Positions 1-10,332 are shown, numbered from the stretch's first letter. The stretch is 25,312 nt of DNA from Bigelowiella natans CCMP2755 (GCA_000320545.1 ADNK01001917.1:1-25312); one strand, 5' to 3'. Program-made: numbers and translations. Notes: generated from the letters alone by a model not told the origin.

Positions 1-169
1 CCGCGAAAGAGAAATTCCAACTCTCCCCCTTACTGAGAAGAAGGGAGGGTGAGCCGCAGGCTTGAAGTAACAGATTCAGACACACCGATCCTTGCACCAA
101 GATAGCCCCCTCTCGCTAAGAAGAGGGGGGGAGGGGTGGGTCTTTATTTTGTGTTATATATACATATAC

Positions 170-236
<67 letters not shown>
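170..236. repeat. Compound (TA)n(GT)n microsatellite
   Basis: An alternating TA tract of about 32 bases passes through ACGT directly into about 15 GT units. The juxtaposition of TA and GT dinucleotide runs recurs in several other places in the window. Confidence 0.95.
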
Positions 237-238
<2 letters not shown>

Positions 239-576
239 TGCATTTCCTGATAGGAAAAGTACGAAGCGAAACGACACCTTTCTCTCCGCAAAACGCACAC
301 GACTCTATTATCGGCGCGTTCTCTACCCTCCCCGCAAATCCAAAGTCCCTTGAAAGCACGTCCACGCATCGTCCTCCCTCCTCCCCCCCCTCCCCGTCCT
401 CCTCTTCAAGGCCTCGAAACTTTGAATGCAATCCCAGAACAGCGGAGGGTCTCTTCTCTTGGTGCTTCCTCTCTATGTATTCGGATTACATCAAAGATAA
501 TGCTGATAGAGCTGTTTTCAGAAGAATCAATATTAGCAGTAGAGATGTTGTTGTTATTATCAAAATAGCAATATCA

Positions 577-783
577 GCAGCCTCAGTAGCAGCAGCAGCA
601 GTAGGAGCAATAGTAGCGATATACACTCCGGAAATGTCATCACCATCGTCGTCGTCATCATCATCATCATCATCATAACCACAAATAATTATCACCACCT
701 ACCGGTGTAGGGTTCAGAAACAAGGTAGAGGGGATGCGGCGGGGGGGGGTACTTCTTGCTGCTGCTGCTGCTGCTGCTGGTGG
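577..783. repeat. Cluster of trinucleotide repeats (CAG, TCA, GCT)
   Basis: Three separate triplet tracts occur within about 200 bases: imperfect GTAGCA/CAG around 577-606, TCG/TCA around 640-676 and GCT around 758-779. A homopolymer of G precedes the last. No surrounding coding gene could be recognised. Confidence 0.85.
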
Positions 784-1176
784 TGATCTTCTTTTCCTTT
801 CTCTGTTTCCTTTCTTTCTCTTCCCCCCCCTCCCTCTTTTGCATCCTTCGTTTATCGTCTATCGTATCGTCCCTGCGCCGCTTTGCACTGTCGGTGTTCC
901 GAGCGATCTCGCCCCTGCCCGCAGTCTGCTTTCGGCGTTTCTTGTGGAGGTTTGGGCCCCGCCCTCTCGCTGACTGTGCTGCGCTGCGCTCTTGCCGGGC
1001 TGCTTCGATCCTCATCCGTATTATCCGCTGTTGGTGGTGGGAATGGCAGGTGGGAACGTGAGGATTCTTCAAGGATGTGGACGGTAGCGTTGTTATATAT
1101 ATGCGAACTGTAGCAGCTGCGTGCTTGTCCTGGCCCTTACTTTGTTATCAGGGCATGTTCCTATCGTGTCTTCTGC

Positions 1177-1462
1177 TCAATCGCTCTCGCCACCCCCCCC
1201 CACCACCCCCCATTCATCATAGGACATGGCAAAATTAGGCGATAGCGCTACGCATTGTGTATCGATAGATCTTGCCTCAGAGACTGCCCTCTTGTGTGCC
1301 TCGATGGTGTCCAGCCAGGAATGACTGGGAGAGGGGGGAGAGGCGCCGAGGCTTTCGAGAGTTGATATCAGCGTTGACTCCGGCTCATGTTCAACTAGCC
1401 ATTCAGCCAATGTCTGCCCCATGTCATGGCTCTATGTAGAGAGAGAGAGAGCGGGTTAGGGG

Positions 1463-1497
<35 letters not shown>

Positions 1498-2581
1498 GAT
1501 GCAACATCATTCGTACGTGCTTGTCAATCAATCAATCATAGTGCCTATTTTTGGTAGCCGTTTCACTTTTTGACTATCTACGAATAGGATGCACACTCCT
1601 GTGACATCATCGTTATCATCATCATCATCATCATCATCATCACCATTCCCTTTTTCTTTTTGAACCCTCAGCAAATATTTACCTGCTGCAATACCAATGT
1701 GCCCTTCTCTTCCCCAGCAGCCGGCCTCGTGCTCCTTTTCACCCCCCCCCGTAAATCGAGTACGCGCTTTCTCCACTTTCGCTTCTCCTCTTCACTTCTC
1801 TCCTTGTCTACGCTTTGGCCGTTGGATTGGCCACTTTCATCGTTCTCGTCGTCGTGATCACCTCCCCTACAAGAAACGAGAGCTTTCAGCACGTCACTCT
1901 TGCGGCACCAGTGGATTGGCCTCCAATGTTGGACATCTTCCTCGAAGTTAAGGTCGGGGTGCTCTCTGGAAATGCACTCTGTAATAGTTGCCGAGCTACT
2001 CATTACAGCCCAGTGTAACGCATTCTGGTTGTGTCTGTTCCGCAGGGCGCTTAAAGACCAAGATAGGTAATCGTTTGCCAGAGGCCAGAGGAGGCAAAGT
2101 CAGCACCAATTGCAAGTGGATGCACAGTTATAATGGTAGTAATTACACGACGGCGATAAAACGACACAAATACATGATTGTGTGGAAGAAAGAAATACAA
2201 GAACAACCTGAGATCAGCCCCGCTTTCTACCAGCAATAGAAATGCTCCTAGAGCTTGCTTTTCGATGGCCAAGAAGAGGACAGGATTCTTGTTGCGGCAG
2301 CCCTCCGTTTGTGAGTTTGCTAGACGTCTCGCTTCCTCAGGTCCCACAGAATGCAGCAAGGACCTTATCACATGGAGATAGGGAAGATTTGTAGTGTGAT
2401 CATCGTGGGATACTGCAGAATCTTCAGGCTGTTGTCGGTCTTTCGCCGTGAAGCTATCACCCCGGTGGTCACTCCGATCTTCCTCCCAGCGCTCTACCCA
2501 GCTGAGATGGTCCTCCATTTTATCATGGTGAGGCCGGCGTAAGGATCTGAGGGCCGAGATCAGGTTGCTCGCCTGGCACAC
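1177..2581 (-). CDS. Ankyrin-repeat protein, split gene, 5' end uncertain
   Basis: Three exons read on the minus strand: up to 2581-2208, 2049-1683 and 1431-1177. The first donor leaves two bases (CTC AG, then gttgtt) and the acceptor ttaag restores a serine, joining GADLS to ALRNRHNQNALHWAV. This is a typical ankyrin loop (GAD) followed by the NALHWA helix start. A second repeat-like segment contains EDVQHWRPIHW. The second junction is phase 0 (LVLQQ to SHDMGQTLAEWL). Starting at the ATG at 2518, the three exons sum to 933 nt, an exact multiple of three, for 310 residues. The frame is also open upstream to an acceptor-like cag at about 2582, so a 5' exon may exist. Exon 2 has a charged, acidic insert and a nine-G run. 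Ankyrin repeats mediate protein-protein contacts; the partner is unknown. Confidence 0.7.
1439..1500. repeat. (GA)n, poly-G and (GGA)n tract in an ankyrin-gene intron
   Basis: A short GA run, about 14 G and then repeated GGA lie just upstream (minus-strand sense) of the acceptor at 1433-1432. On the coding strand this is a long C/T tract and probably serves as the polypyrimidine tract of that intron. Confidence 0.85.
1614..1643. repeat. (ATC)n microsatellite in an ankyrin-gene intron
   Basis: About nine near-perfect ATC units lie between the donor at 1682 and the acceptor at 1432 of the minus-strand ankyrin gene, so the repeat is intronic. Confidence 0.85.
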
Positions 2582-2599
2582 CTGTTCAACGTGGGAGCA

Positions 2600-3248
2600 A
2601 TCGCAGGGGGGAGGGGGTGATTATTCGATACGAATATATTGTGGGACGTTGGTTTAGCAATCCGCGGCCGGTTCATGAGGGTTATGATCGTATCACCCCG
2701 TTACAGCTCGAGAAATATTCTCTGATTTTGCCGTCCGTGGGATTCTTCAGAACCTCGGAAAACGATTTCGCCTGCATGTAGATAATGAGCATCAGCTAGG
2801 TTGTCAACTTGCGCTCGACCTACGACTTCGATTCCGACCACCACCCTCCACACCCCAGTTTGTAAGTCCCCATTGAATCTCTCCCAAAATGCAATTCAAC
2901 CATTAAATGGCTCGCGGTTCTGCTTGATCGCCGCCGCCGCTGCGTCGGCATCGTGATCTCGGGCGGGGGACCTGCTCACGAAAATGGCATCCTTGCGGGA
3001 TGGTCCTCGTTGCTATCCTGCGACAAAGAATGGTCGATGTCGCTCGTATCAAATACGGATATGATTTGTTTCTATCCTGCGACAACAAATATGCTCAGCC
3101 TTCCTCCTTCGGCAAGAGGAGAGCGAGAATGAATGAGATGGCTAACATCTCGTTCGTTCTATTAAGATGTTGCGTGGATAAATCATCGCAGCTTTCTGTG
3201 ATTATTATCTGGCTTGTTGCAAATGATAGTTTACTGATCTTTTTTCAG
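2600..3248. other. Divergent intergenic region between ankyrin and hydrolase genes
   Basis: This segment separates the minus-strand ankyrin gene from the plus-strand hydrolase and should contain both promoters and possibly their first exons. A minus-strand frame near 2995-2905 reads like protein (it contains DHDADAAAAAIKQNREPF) but I could not connect its phase to the ankyrin exon. A 14-base direct repeat, CTATCCTGCGACAA, occurs at 3013-3026 and 3072-3085. Confidence 0.4.
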
Positions 3249-3348
3249 TGAGCTGATTTTATCCCGATTATATCTGAGATATTTTAGCGGTTCGAAACTC
3301 TCTCCGTTGATCAGACCGGTGCATATTCGCTACCCGCCTCCCCGGCGA

Positions 3349-4302
3349 ATGCTCCGCCCCAGACCGAATGACGCTGCTGAGGCGGGATCGGTCATCGAAA
3401 ATCTACCCTACTTTTGGTTCCATGTGAGCAATAAAGGAGTGGTGCCAACACACCCGGTGGCAAGGAGTAGCAAGGTAGTTTTCCTGCACGGTTTTATGCA
3501 GTCTCACACGGCTTGGTTGACCACAGCCGCACGTATTCGGGACAAGTATGGGCATGAATCTTTACTCTTAGACTTTTACGGGCATGGAAACTCTCCGTAC
3601 CCCTCTTCCTTTGACCAGCTCTCTGTCGGGCTATTTGTCCAGCAGCTGCGACGCACTCTGGAGAGGGTGGGCTGGCAAGACGAGAAGCTGGTTTTTGCTG
3701 CAATCTCTCTCGGGGCTGCAGTTGCTCTGCGGTATAATGAGCTGTATCCGAACTCTGCCGAACGTTTTCTGCTCTTCGCTCCTTCGACAAAGGCGGAGCC
3801 TTTTCCTCTTAATCTTGCTAATGTCGCGTCGGTGGTTGCAAAGGCCGGGGTAGGGCTAGGGAAGACAATGCGTCATCTTGGGCTTGGAATTACGACGAAA
3901 CTGCCCCCCATTTTCAAAAGCCTCGCATATCTAAACTTAATAAAAAACACTCCGACTTATGACACGCCCCAGGAGTTGAAACATGTACACGTGCCGTTCA
4001 CAGTCTTGCTTGGACAGCTTGATTGTATCCACACTGCACAGGCTGAGAAATGGCGGAAAGCAGGAATCCCATCGTTAAATCAGACCATTGTGATGCCGTA
4101 CGAATTTCATGTCACGATGTGTCACAATCCTGCAAGATTCAAGCTCGAAGACATCGTAAACGCGTGGCACTGTCGGCATCTTGAGAGGCGGCGAGACAAT
4201 AATGGACGTAAAAACTTGCGGCCCTCCAACGTGCCCACCTCACCACCAACACTAGATCAATATAAAACTAAAAATGTAAGTAGCATTAGATCAAGGCTTT
4301 GA
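3349..4302 (+). CDS. Alpha/beta-hydrolase fold protein
   Basis: Single large exon; starting at the ATG at 3349 it encodes 317 residues. The fold is shown by the oxyanion-side motif FLHGFMQS (residues 45-52), the strand and turn LLLDFYGHGNS (72-82), the nucleophile elbow AISLGAA with Ser120, the acid in LLGQLDCIH (Asp225), and a histidine in YEFHVTM (His254; His259 is an alternative). The elbow lacks the usual first glycine of G-x-S-x-G, having alanine instead. The frame stays open upstream to 3238 and a good acceptor, tttttcag, ends at 3248. If used, it would add about 33 residues rich in Arg, Leu, Ser and Tyr with no acidic residue after the first, which resembles a mitochondrial presequence; the upstream donor exon was not found. 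The C-terminal 40 residues are basic and low in structure. Substrate unknown. Confidence 0.85.
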   Translation: MLRPRPNDAAEAGSVIENLPYFWFHVSNKGVVPTHPVARSSKVVFLHGFMQSHTAWLTTAARIRDKYGHESLLLDFYGHGNSPYPSSFDQLSVGLFVQQLRRTLERVGWQDEKLVFAAISLGAAVALRYNELYPNSAERFLLFAPSTKAEPFPLNLANVASVVAKAGVGLGKTMRHLGLGITTKLPPIFKSLAYLNLIKNTPTYDTPQELKHVHVPFTVLLGQLDCIHTAQAEKWRKAGIPSLNQTIVMPYEFHVTMCHNPARFKLEDIVNAWHCRHLERRRDNNGRKNLRPSNVPTSPPTLDQYKTKNVSSIRSRL

Positions 4303-5029
4303 GTATACATTTGGACATTTGTTTATTGCGATTTAGAGACGTTGGTAGTCCTGAGTAGAGGATCATGTAGGTGATGAGCTAGGTTAGTGATTACAGCAGA
4401 TAATGTAGTCAGAGATTCGCATATAACTTATTTTATGAATATATTTATGTAATTGGATTAATTTTTATATATGATTAACTTGGTATAAGTGAAATAAGAG
4501 ACTTTATGATGGTAGATAGATTTAACTAGTTAACAAAGACAGAGACCAGATTTAACAAATAAGACAGCAATGCTTCCAAAGATATGATCTCATGCCCGCG
4601 ATTTCCTATATCGCTGTGCTTCTCTACATCATGCTAGCGTGATGCAAGTGTCGCACCGTTTAAAGGTTGACAGTCGCTTTCATTGATCATTTGCAAGCAT
4701 GCTAGCATGGCGTCGAGTGAATCGCACATAAACACTTAATTCCTAGCTAGCTAGCTTCAACACACGGGCACATATACATAGATAGCTACATGCACATGTA
4801 GAGCTGACTCGTAAATCTCAAACATCAACAATAATCTTGTTGCGGCAATGCTAGCATTAATTTCTAAAAGTGCGACGGCTGTGGGTGACTACATATTTTG
4901 AGGAAGCTCTCCTGTGCAACGCTGACAACTTAGCTGTTCACAATTCTACACGCGTGAACAAGCAGGTCTTCTCTAAGCTTAAATAACTCTAATGACGCAA
5001 CGTTTGGGTATTTAGTTAAACTTAACCAG
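4303..5029. other. Convergent intergenic region rich in GCTAGC/GCATGC palindromes
   Basis: This is the 3'-to-3' gap between the plus-strand hydrolase and the minus-strand SEC14-like gene. The first part is AT-rich. From about 4630 to 4860 short palindromes recur: GCTAGC at least four times, GCATGC, and a CTAGCTAGCTAG stretch near 4743. No coding frame seen. Confidence 0.6.
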
Positions 5030-6685
5030 TTAATTACGAGCTTTTGCTGCTGGACTGACACATCGCCCTGCGGGTGTACTCATAACATCCTTTCCACCAC
5101 TTGAAGGATGGAAAACCACCCCGAAATGGACATCCTTTGATCGAAAGTAACTGTAACTATTATCAAATGTGATCAATAAGTGTCCCGTAGATTTAGCTTC
5201 GAATGTTCCTTCATTTTGTGAGATTTTCTTAGAGTCTACTATTTTCTCCTTTGTGCCATTTTTCTCATCAATCCATTCAATTTTCAATGAAATGTCGTAT
5301 GACTCTAGTTTCATTAGCCAGACATACTTGCCACCTTTTGGATCATCACATTTACTCTTAAAAGAGTACAAATCTCGTGCTGCCACATTTTGAATGGAAA
5401 GCCCGTCGTCATTATCATTGTCATTGCTATCTGAATTAACTTCTGCAACTGGAAGTTCTATTTGATTTTCCCCTCCCCATGCAGCTGGTAGAACCTTCGC
5501 ATCCATGACTTCGTGTGCCAAATCTGGAGTGCCAGATGATGCTTGAATCTTTTCTTTTGTTCTGTAGTGTTGCAGCAAACTTGTAAGTATGATCGCACGT
5601 TTCTTGAATCAGTCAATTAATAATCATAACGTGACCGTGGATCGATAAAAGGTGCAAGCATTTTGAAGAGCAGAGGAACAACCCAGGGTGTATTTAAAAG
5701 GAATATATACGAAACAGTTTCAGGATAATTTTGCTTATCAATTTGCGATGTCATTTTCATGTACCTAAGTAGAAAATACAATGATGAAATTAAGGTTTAT
5801 GTATTACATAATGATCCTCACGGCATAATGTGCCGAAATGAAAAGCCCATCCCCTCAAGGTCAACTAAGACTATAGCTTGATAAATGGGTTTTTTGAGGG
5901 CAATAGCTCTTTTCCTCAATAATTCCTAAACAAAATGATAAAATGATGGTTATCTTGAATTCATTCTATGTTGATCGGAGTTATTTACAATAGTCTTTTC
6001 AACTCTCCACTTGTGATGCATACGCCATTCCTCTTTAGAAAAGGATTTGATAAACTGCAATTTAGGGAAATCAATTTTAGAACTCGGCCAAAGATGAATT
6101 ATATGATACCTCTTTAACTGCAATCTTTCCCATACGGGCTATGACCACTGGTCTCCCCTCTTTGTCGTCTCCGCATAGGCATGATGGATATAGCTTCTCT
6201 GCGAGTTTGATCTCATCTGCAATTGAGGAAGACTGGAAATATATCTTCTCCCAACATTATTGTAATGGCAACCTTGATTTTTTTCTTCCCACTCTATTAG
6301 CTTATCGATTTTTTCATCCTCTCTCCATTTTGCCATAGCCTGTTCAAAAACTGTTAGGATGGTGGAAAAAACCGTTCCAATTTTGTACAGCACTCTGTAT
6401 TGATTTAGGGCATCCTCAATAATCCATTGCTTTCCTGAAAGAAATCTAAAAACTAGAAGAGAAGTAAACTCAGTGCATACTCAATAAAATTCACTGAATT
6501 GGAAGTTGACATACGCGTAATGTCGTCTTGAATTCCTGAGTATTGTGGGACACCGGACTTGGGTATTCCCTGTGTAGGCAAATTTGCATCGAATTTTCTT
6601 GGAAGATTCTTCTAGCTAAATAAATTACTAGCTTTTCTTTGAATGTGTCGAAGAGTTTCTTCTGATCTGGCGAAAGTTTGAGCAT
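5030..6685 (-). CDS. SEC14-like lipid-transfer protein, CRAL-TRIO plus GOLD domains
   Basis: Seven minus-strand exons: 6685-6629, 6569-6515, 6452-6273, 6216-6110, 5925-5822, 5764-5636 and 5561-5030. All junctions have GT-AG borders and matching phase; the exons total 1164 nt (387 residues), near the usual SEC14L length. Reading in order: an N-terminal helix LSPDQKKLFDTFKEKL, the CRAL-TRIO-N motif DDITLFRFLSGKQW, the lipid-pocket strands YPSCLCGDDKEGRPVVIAR and IVLVDLEGMGFSFRHIMP, NYPETVSYIFLLNTPWVV and PFIDPRTKEKIQ, then LPAAWGG. A C-terminal GOLD domain spans about residues 272-362 (KYVWLMKLESYDISLKIEW, ITFDNSYSYFRSKDVHF). The family binds phosphoinositides and other lipids and moves them between membranes. 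The third exon has about 15 residues more than expected before AMAKWRED, so a small extra intron there is possible. An upstream exon cannot be excluded. Confidence 0.9.
6217..6272 (-). other. 56-nt intron of the SEC14-like gene
   Basis: Translation across this stretch breaks CRAL-TRIO similarity (the open frame continues into serine- and arginine-rich nonsense), whereas removing the segment from gttgcc to ttgcag joins IEWEEKNQ to DEIKLAEKLYPS in frame. It is the shortest intron I can support in the window. Confidence 0.75.
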
Positions 6686-7880
6686 GTGAAGCCTATAATC
6701 ACATTTGAACACATTGACTGTTCAAAATGTGTAGCATGCAGAACAAAGCACAAAGCGCATTTTGGCGCTCATCATTCGGCGTACATCGATCCCACATCCT
6801 TGCACTCCTCAGGACTTAGCCGGGAGTGCCACAGCTTCTTGAAGAAGAGTTTGACCTCCTTTGGATCGCCACTTCCATCCGTTGGTGGTGACGATGCAGT
6901 CAAAGATTTCAGTGTGGTGCCTTCCATTGTTCTGAATGTGGTTCAGCAAACAATCTTTCCGAAACACTCAAAGTCTTTGTCGCAACCAAAAAATTGAGAG
7001 CTTTTCAGTTGTGACCGCTCTGCAGACCAGAACAATGAAGGCAAATCAAACAAAGCGACAGCTCACTGAGCATGTTCTCCAATCCAATTTGCATCGATTT
7101 TTGTGAATCAATCAACTCAACAACCAAAATGATGGATGCTGCTTCACTTCATGATCACCTCGCTGCGCATTGCAAACTGTCGTTTTGGTTCGTCTGAATC
7201 CGACAATCCACGGCGCTGAGCAGCGCTTTTTGCCGTGTTGCCTTCAATGAATGACTGAAATGAGTGACATTCGTGAGTGTGACGTGAATGACAATGCTGT
7301 GTGTGCTGTGCAACAAGACAAACCAAGACAGACGAACACAGTGGAGGCAACTTCTGAACTTGTTCTCAGAGTGCCAGATGAGTGTGCTGCACAGGGCTGG
7401 CTTCAATTCATTGCTGTTTGCGACTGTTTTCACGTGCAGCAACAGAGTGTGCAATGCTGACACATTTGCCAGTGGTGTTGAAATGTTTTTTTGGTCATTT
7501 GATTTTCAAAATCGTCGAAGAACTTGAAAAAACGATGCTCATGATGAGAGCAACCTCAACTCAATCTGTTTTTTGTTTTGAAGATGAATTGTGCTGCTGC
7601 ATCTGCGGATGTCTAATGCGTTGAGTGTGGCGCACGGGATCACCATGCAACACATGCACTCCACTGTGCTAGTATGCACAAAAGTGATGGGCACAAATCA
7701 TGTGCAAATGGTTCTCATTTTTTGTGGCCTCCATCTGCATCAGATGTAGCCAAATAACACATCACAGGAACATCATAGTGACTATGAACTTAATAAGTGG
7801 CATCCCTTTTATGTATAGAAATGTAAAGGTCACAAGTAAACACAGTACAAGGAAGTTATACTTCTCGCTCTGTAGATGCT
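6686..7880. other. Unassigned stretch between SEC14-like and sulfotransferase genes
   Basis: About 1.2 kb upstream of the SEC14-like start and downstream of the sulfotransferase stop. Stop codons are unusually sparse between 7150 and 7620, giving overlapping open frames of 65-105 residues on both strands, but none shows a family motif. The most protein-like is plus-strand 7251-7460 (69 residues from an ATG, with DIRECDVNDNAVCAVQQDK near the start). It could hold the SEC14-like promoter, a 5' exon or decayed coding sequence. Confidence 0.35.
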
Positions 7881-9264
7881 CTAAAATACTTTTGGGTCCT
7901 CAATAAACCTAAATCGACTGCCGGGTGTATCCAGAAAGCACTGTGGATACTCCTTTCTAAGCAAAGTAAGGTCGTCATTATGTTCCTTGAAGAAGTCCAC
8001 TACCCTTTGCGAAACTACTGGTTGCTTATATTGACCGCTGTTCGCATTGAATGTCTGGCTAAAGTCTCGATGAGGTAACCCAAGGTGCTTCGCAACGGCG
8101 CCCATCGTCACTCCAGGCTCGAAGAGGAGCTGTTGAAAGCTCACAATAAGGAATTGTTCCGGCTTAAAATGTTGCAACCAGTGGCGCAACTGCAAGGAGT
8201 AAAGCCCTCCTTCAAGTGCCTTACATGTTGTTTCTGGGAGAACCTTGGAGGAGAGGGACGCTGAGGATTCAGCGGCTACTTTCTTGGTTGAAAAGCTTTT
8301 AATACCTTCATCTACAATTGCTTCCCAAGTTTTGTTCTCAAAATTTGCCCAGTGGGAGCGTACACCATGTTCGTATTCAGACATTGCACGGAAGATGGGA
8401 TTGCGTAGAACAGCAACAAACTTAATCGCCGAGGAGTTGATCCCCAATTCAACCTCGTAGAATGTTTTTAGGAGTTTTGGCGTGCTTGTGTCACAAAGAT
8501 AGTTAGGGGTCCCATCCATTAATAGAGAGTCAGTTGGGCAAACATCAAAGTGTGCGGAATAATGTGCAATCCCGTCCCTCAATTTTTCTGGTGTCGCGTG
8601 GTCAAAAAAGTGCTTTTCCTGTTAATAATAATAGGTCATAGATAAATGCATTATTGATTATACTAAAGTCATAGTATATATCAGCGCAGGATCTCAATTG
8701 ATGCACTCTTTCTGAAATAGAAGTTTCACTCAGATTTGTAACACTTTTTGTTCATAACTTTCAATTTTTCACCGACTCACTTGCTCTGTGTAGAAATTTG
8801 TTTAAATCGGCTAACTCAAATATTTTCTAGCTCAGTGAGAAATATATGGAAAAATGCAATCTTCATAAATTTATACAGATAGTTTACTTCAGCCGATCAC
8901 TTCATAGATTGTCAAATGTTTTTACAGCATGTAAGGGGCACCTTTCTGTAGAAACCCGGTTCACCCGCTAAGGATTTTCCCGGACACATATCCGACTTTG
9001 GCCATTCCTCTAAGTTCTTGAATAAGGAAGTGCTGCCACACTTTTGACCGCCAAGTAGAAACGCCTGCGGAACTCGAGGCTTTTCAGCCTAATTAAAAAA
9101 GCGTAGCGGAAAGTCAGACTTTTCATTTGGAGTTACATCGAGAACACCCCACCCCAACCTCTGTAAGACAAACGTACAAGAAGTCCGGAAGAGCGAGAGG
9201 TTGACTTCCAAACGGCAGTTGCTAGCGAGGGGAGCAACAGAGCGTACAGGAGCGTGGGAGTCAT
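7881..9264 (-). CDS. Sulfotransferase, PAPS-dependent, secretory pathway
   Basis: Three exons on the minus strand: 9264-9178 (87 nt), 9088-8942 (147 nt) and 8618-7881 (738 nt with stop). All junctions are phase 0, with donors gtacgt and gtgccc and acceptors taattag and taacag. The product is 323 residues. Residues 1-17 form a signal peptide or signal anchor (MTPTLLYALLLPSLATA). The 5'-phosphosulfate-binding loop is LLGGQKCGSTS (residues 40-50, Lys45). EKHFFDHATPEKLR follows, then DGTPNYL and the 3'-phosphate-binding motif LRNPIFRAMSEYEHG (Arg150, Ser158). GGLYSLQLRHWL and FKPEQFLIVSFQQL match the C-terminal half of heparan- or chondroitin-type sulfotransferases. It probably transfers sulfate from PAPS to a glycan in the Golgi lumen; the acceptor is unknown. 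The length is complete and no residue of the two binding motifs is missing. Confidence 0.9.
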
Positions 9265-10332
9265 AGTCGCCAGCGTATTATTAAGACTTGGAATCTGGAA
9301 CGATAATTAATCATTGACCGTTCATCTGCCAAACATCGACGACAGCGAGTTGCTTCAATCAATAAATGTCCTGCAAACGTTCTCCTTCCAGCATACAGTT
9401 GGGGTTTATTCGAACACGGAGTAGCAACCTCAGTATTCCAGGGCAGTCTGCAGCCTTTTTCCCATTAAAAAGTCCTATGTTTGTATTGGAAGGCAGCCGC
9501 TCTTCGATGTCGCAAGCGAGCATGGCCGAAGACGTCTCGCCTTTATTTTTTCCGACGGCCGTTCGCACCACCGAAAAGAATAACTCTTTTCGGAATTTAT
9601 TTATTCGGCTATTTCGATTTGAAAATTGAAAATTCTGAAGGAGAGGAGGTGGAACTGCCTGGATTCTGGGGATTTTCTCATTGAGATTGTGAAAGTTCTT
9701 CCTCTTGTATGCTTTAGTTTAAAATATAGTACAATCTGTTCTAATACAAACAAATATACATTTTTTAGATATAAATTAGGCTTATACCGAGACGACTTAC
9801 TACATATTTGGGTCTTTACTAATTATTAAGATGTATTGTGCTGATTTCTATTTTGTTCACCCTGTAGATATTGACTTAAATTTTAATTATTTTAAAAAAG
9901 TACATCATTATTACCACTCTCAATGTATATTTACATTTTGATGAAACACTTTAAAATCTGAAATTTTGGAAGAAAGGGAGAGGGCTTCTCAGAATTGTAC
10001 ATCTCAATCTAGACTGAAAGTTCCGCGCTTATTTTGAAAATTGGCAAAATATCATGATGAGTGAGATGTAATTAGAGGGTTGTTTTGCCTTGTGATAATT
10101 TTCATGAAATTATTTAATTCTGAATCAAGCTGACGCACGACTAGGCTTCCATTGCCAACTACAGGTTCTGTGTGACTACTTAACCTACCCTCTTCTAAAC
10201 TCCTCTTTACTTCACGTTTAAAAAGATGAAGGTTAGGAAATATGATCATCTTTCTATGGCTTGATTCTAACCAATTGTCGGCGAAAACCGCGTTGCTGAT
10301 TTTCATTTAAGTGGAATTTCTAAATTTTGCAG
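9265..10332. other. Divergent promoter region and AT-rich spacer or intron
   Basis: It lies between the sulfotransferase start and the first exon I can support of the plus-strand zinc-finger gene. The first 350 bases are GC-balanced with a plus-strand ATG at 9366 and an open frame to 9629, possibly a first exon, but no in-phase donor is convincing. From 9720 to 10050 the DNA is very AT-rich and stop-filled, typical of an intron or spacer here. Confidence 0.4.
10052..10306 (-). CDS. Small unidentified ORF, 84 residues, low confidence
   Basis: A minus-strand frame opens at an ATG (10306) immediately after an in-frame TAA and ends at TGA. Its amino-acid mix is balanced (for example HLFKREVKRSLEEGRLSSH) rather than low-complexity, which is why it is listed. 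There is no family resemblance, and it lies opposite what may be an intron of the plus-strand gene. It could be a chance frame or a terminal exon. Confidence 0.2.
   Translation of the reverse strand: MKISNAVFADNWLESSHRKMIIFPNLHLFKREVKRSLEEGRLSSHTEPVVGNGSLVVRQLDSELNNFMKIITRQNNPLITSHSS

Larger units (their letters stand above)
1..1176. other. Intergenic, microsatellite-rich, no gene recognised
   Basis: No reading frame here has family-like content. Open frames are produced by low-complexity DNA: the TA/GT tract near 170-236, CAG-like triplets near 577-606, a TCA tract near 640-676, a run of nine or so G near 741-749 and a GCT tract near 758-779. The frames encode runs of I-Y, C-V, S, D or A. 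An antisense frame at 692-1072 is basic and serine-rich but shows no domain. Confidence 0.6.

Noticed and set aside
136-1072. Open frames of 60-180 codons on both strands
   Set aside because: They are translations of TA, GT, TCA, GCT and purine-rich tracts (I-Y, C-V, S, D, K-E runs) with no domain or conserved splice structure.
3000-3251. Plus-strand 83-codon frame before the hydrolase
   Set aside because: It is in a different frame from the hydrolase, has no convincing donor joining to the 3249 exon, and no family features.
3285-3302. GGTTCGAAACTC resembling a tRNA T-arm
   Set aside because: No matching acceptor stem, D-arm or anticodon arm lies upstream, and the sequence falls in the open frame before the hydrolase start.
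3494-3853. Antisense and alternate-frame ORFs inside the hydrolase
   Set aside because: They shadow a well-supported coding exon with clear catalytic motifs.
6686-6997. Plus-strand 103-codon frame with His and Cys near its start
   Set aside because: The residues do not form a spaced zinc-binding motif, and it abuts the opposite-strand SEC14-like start; no homology is recognised.
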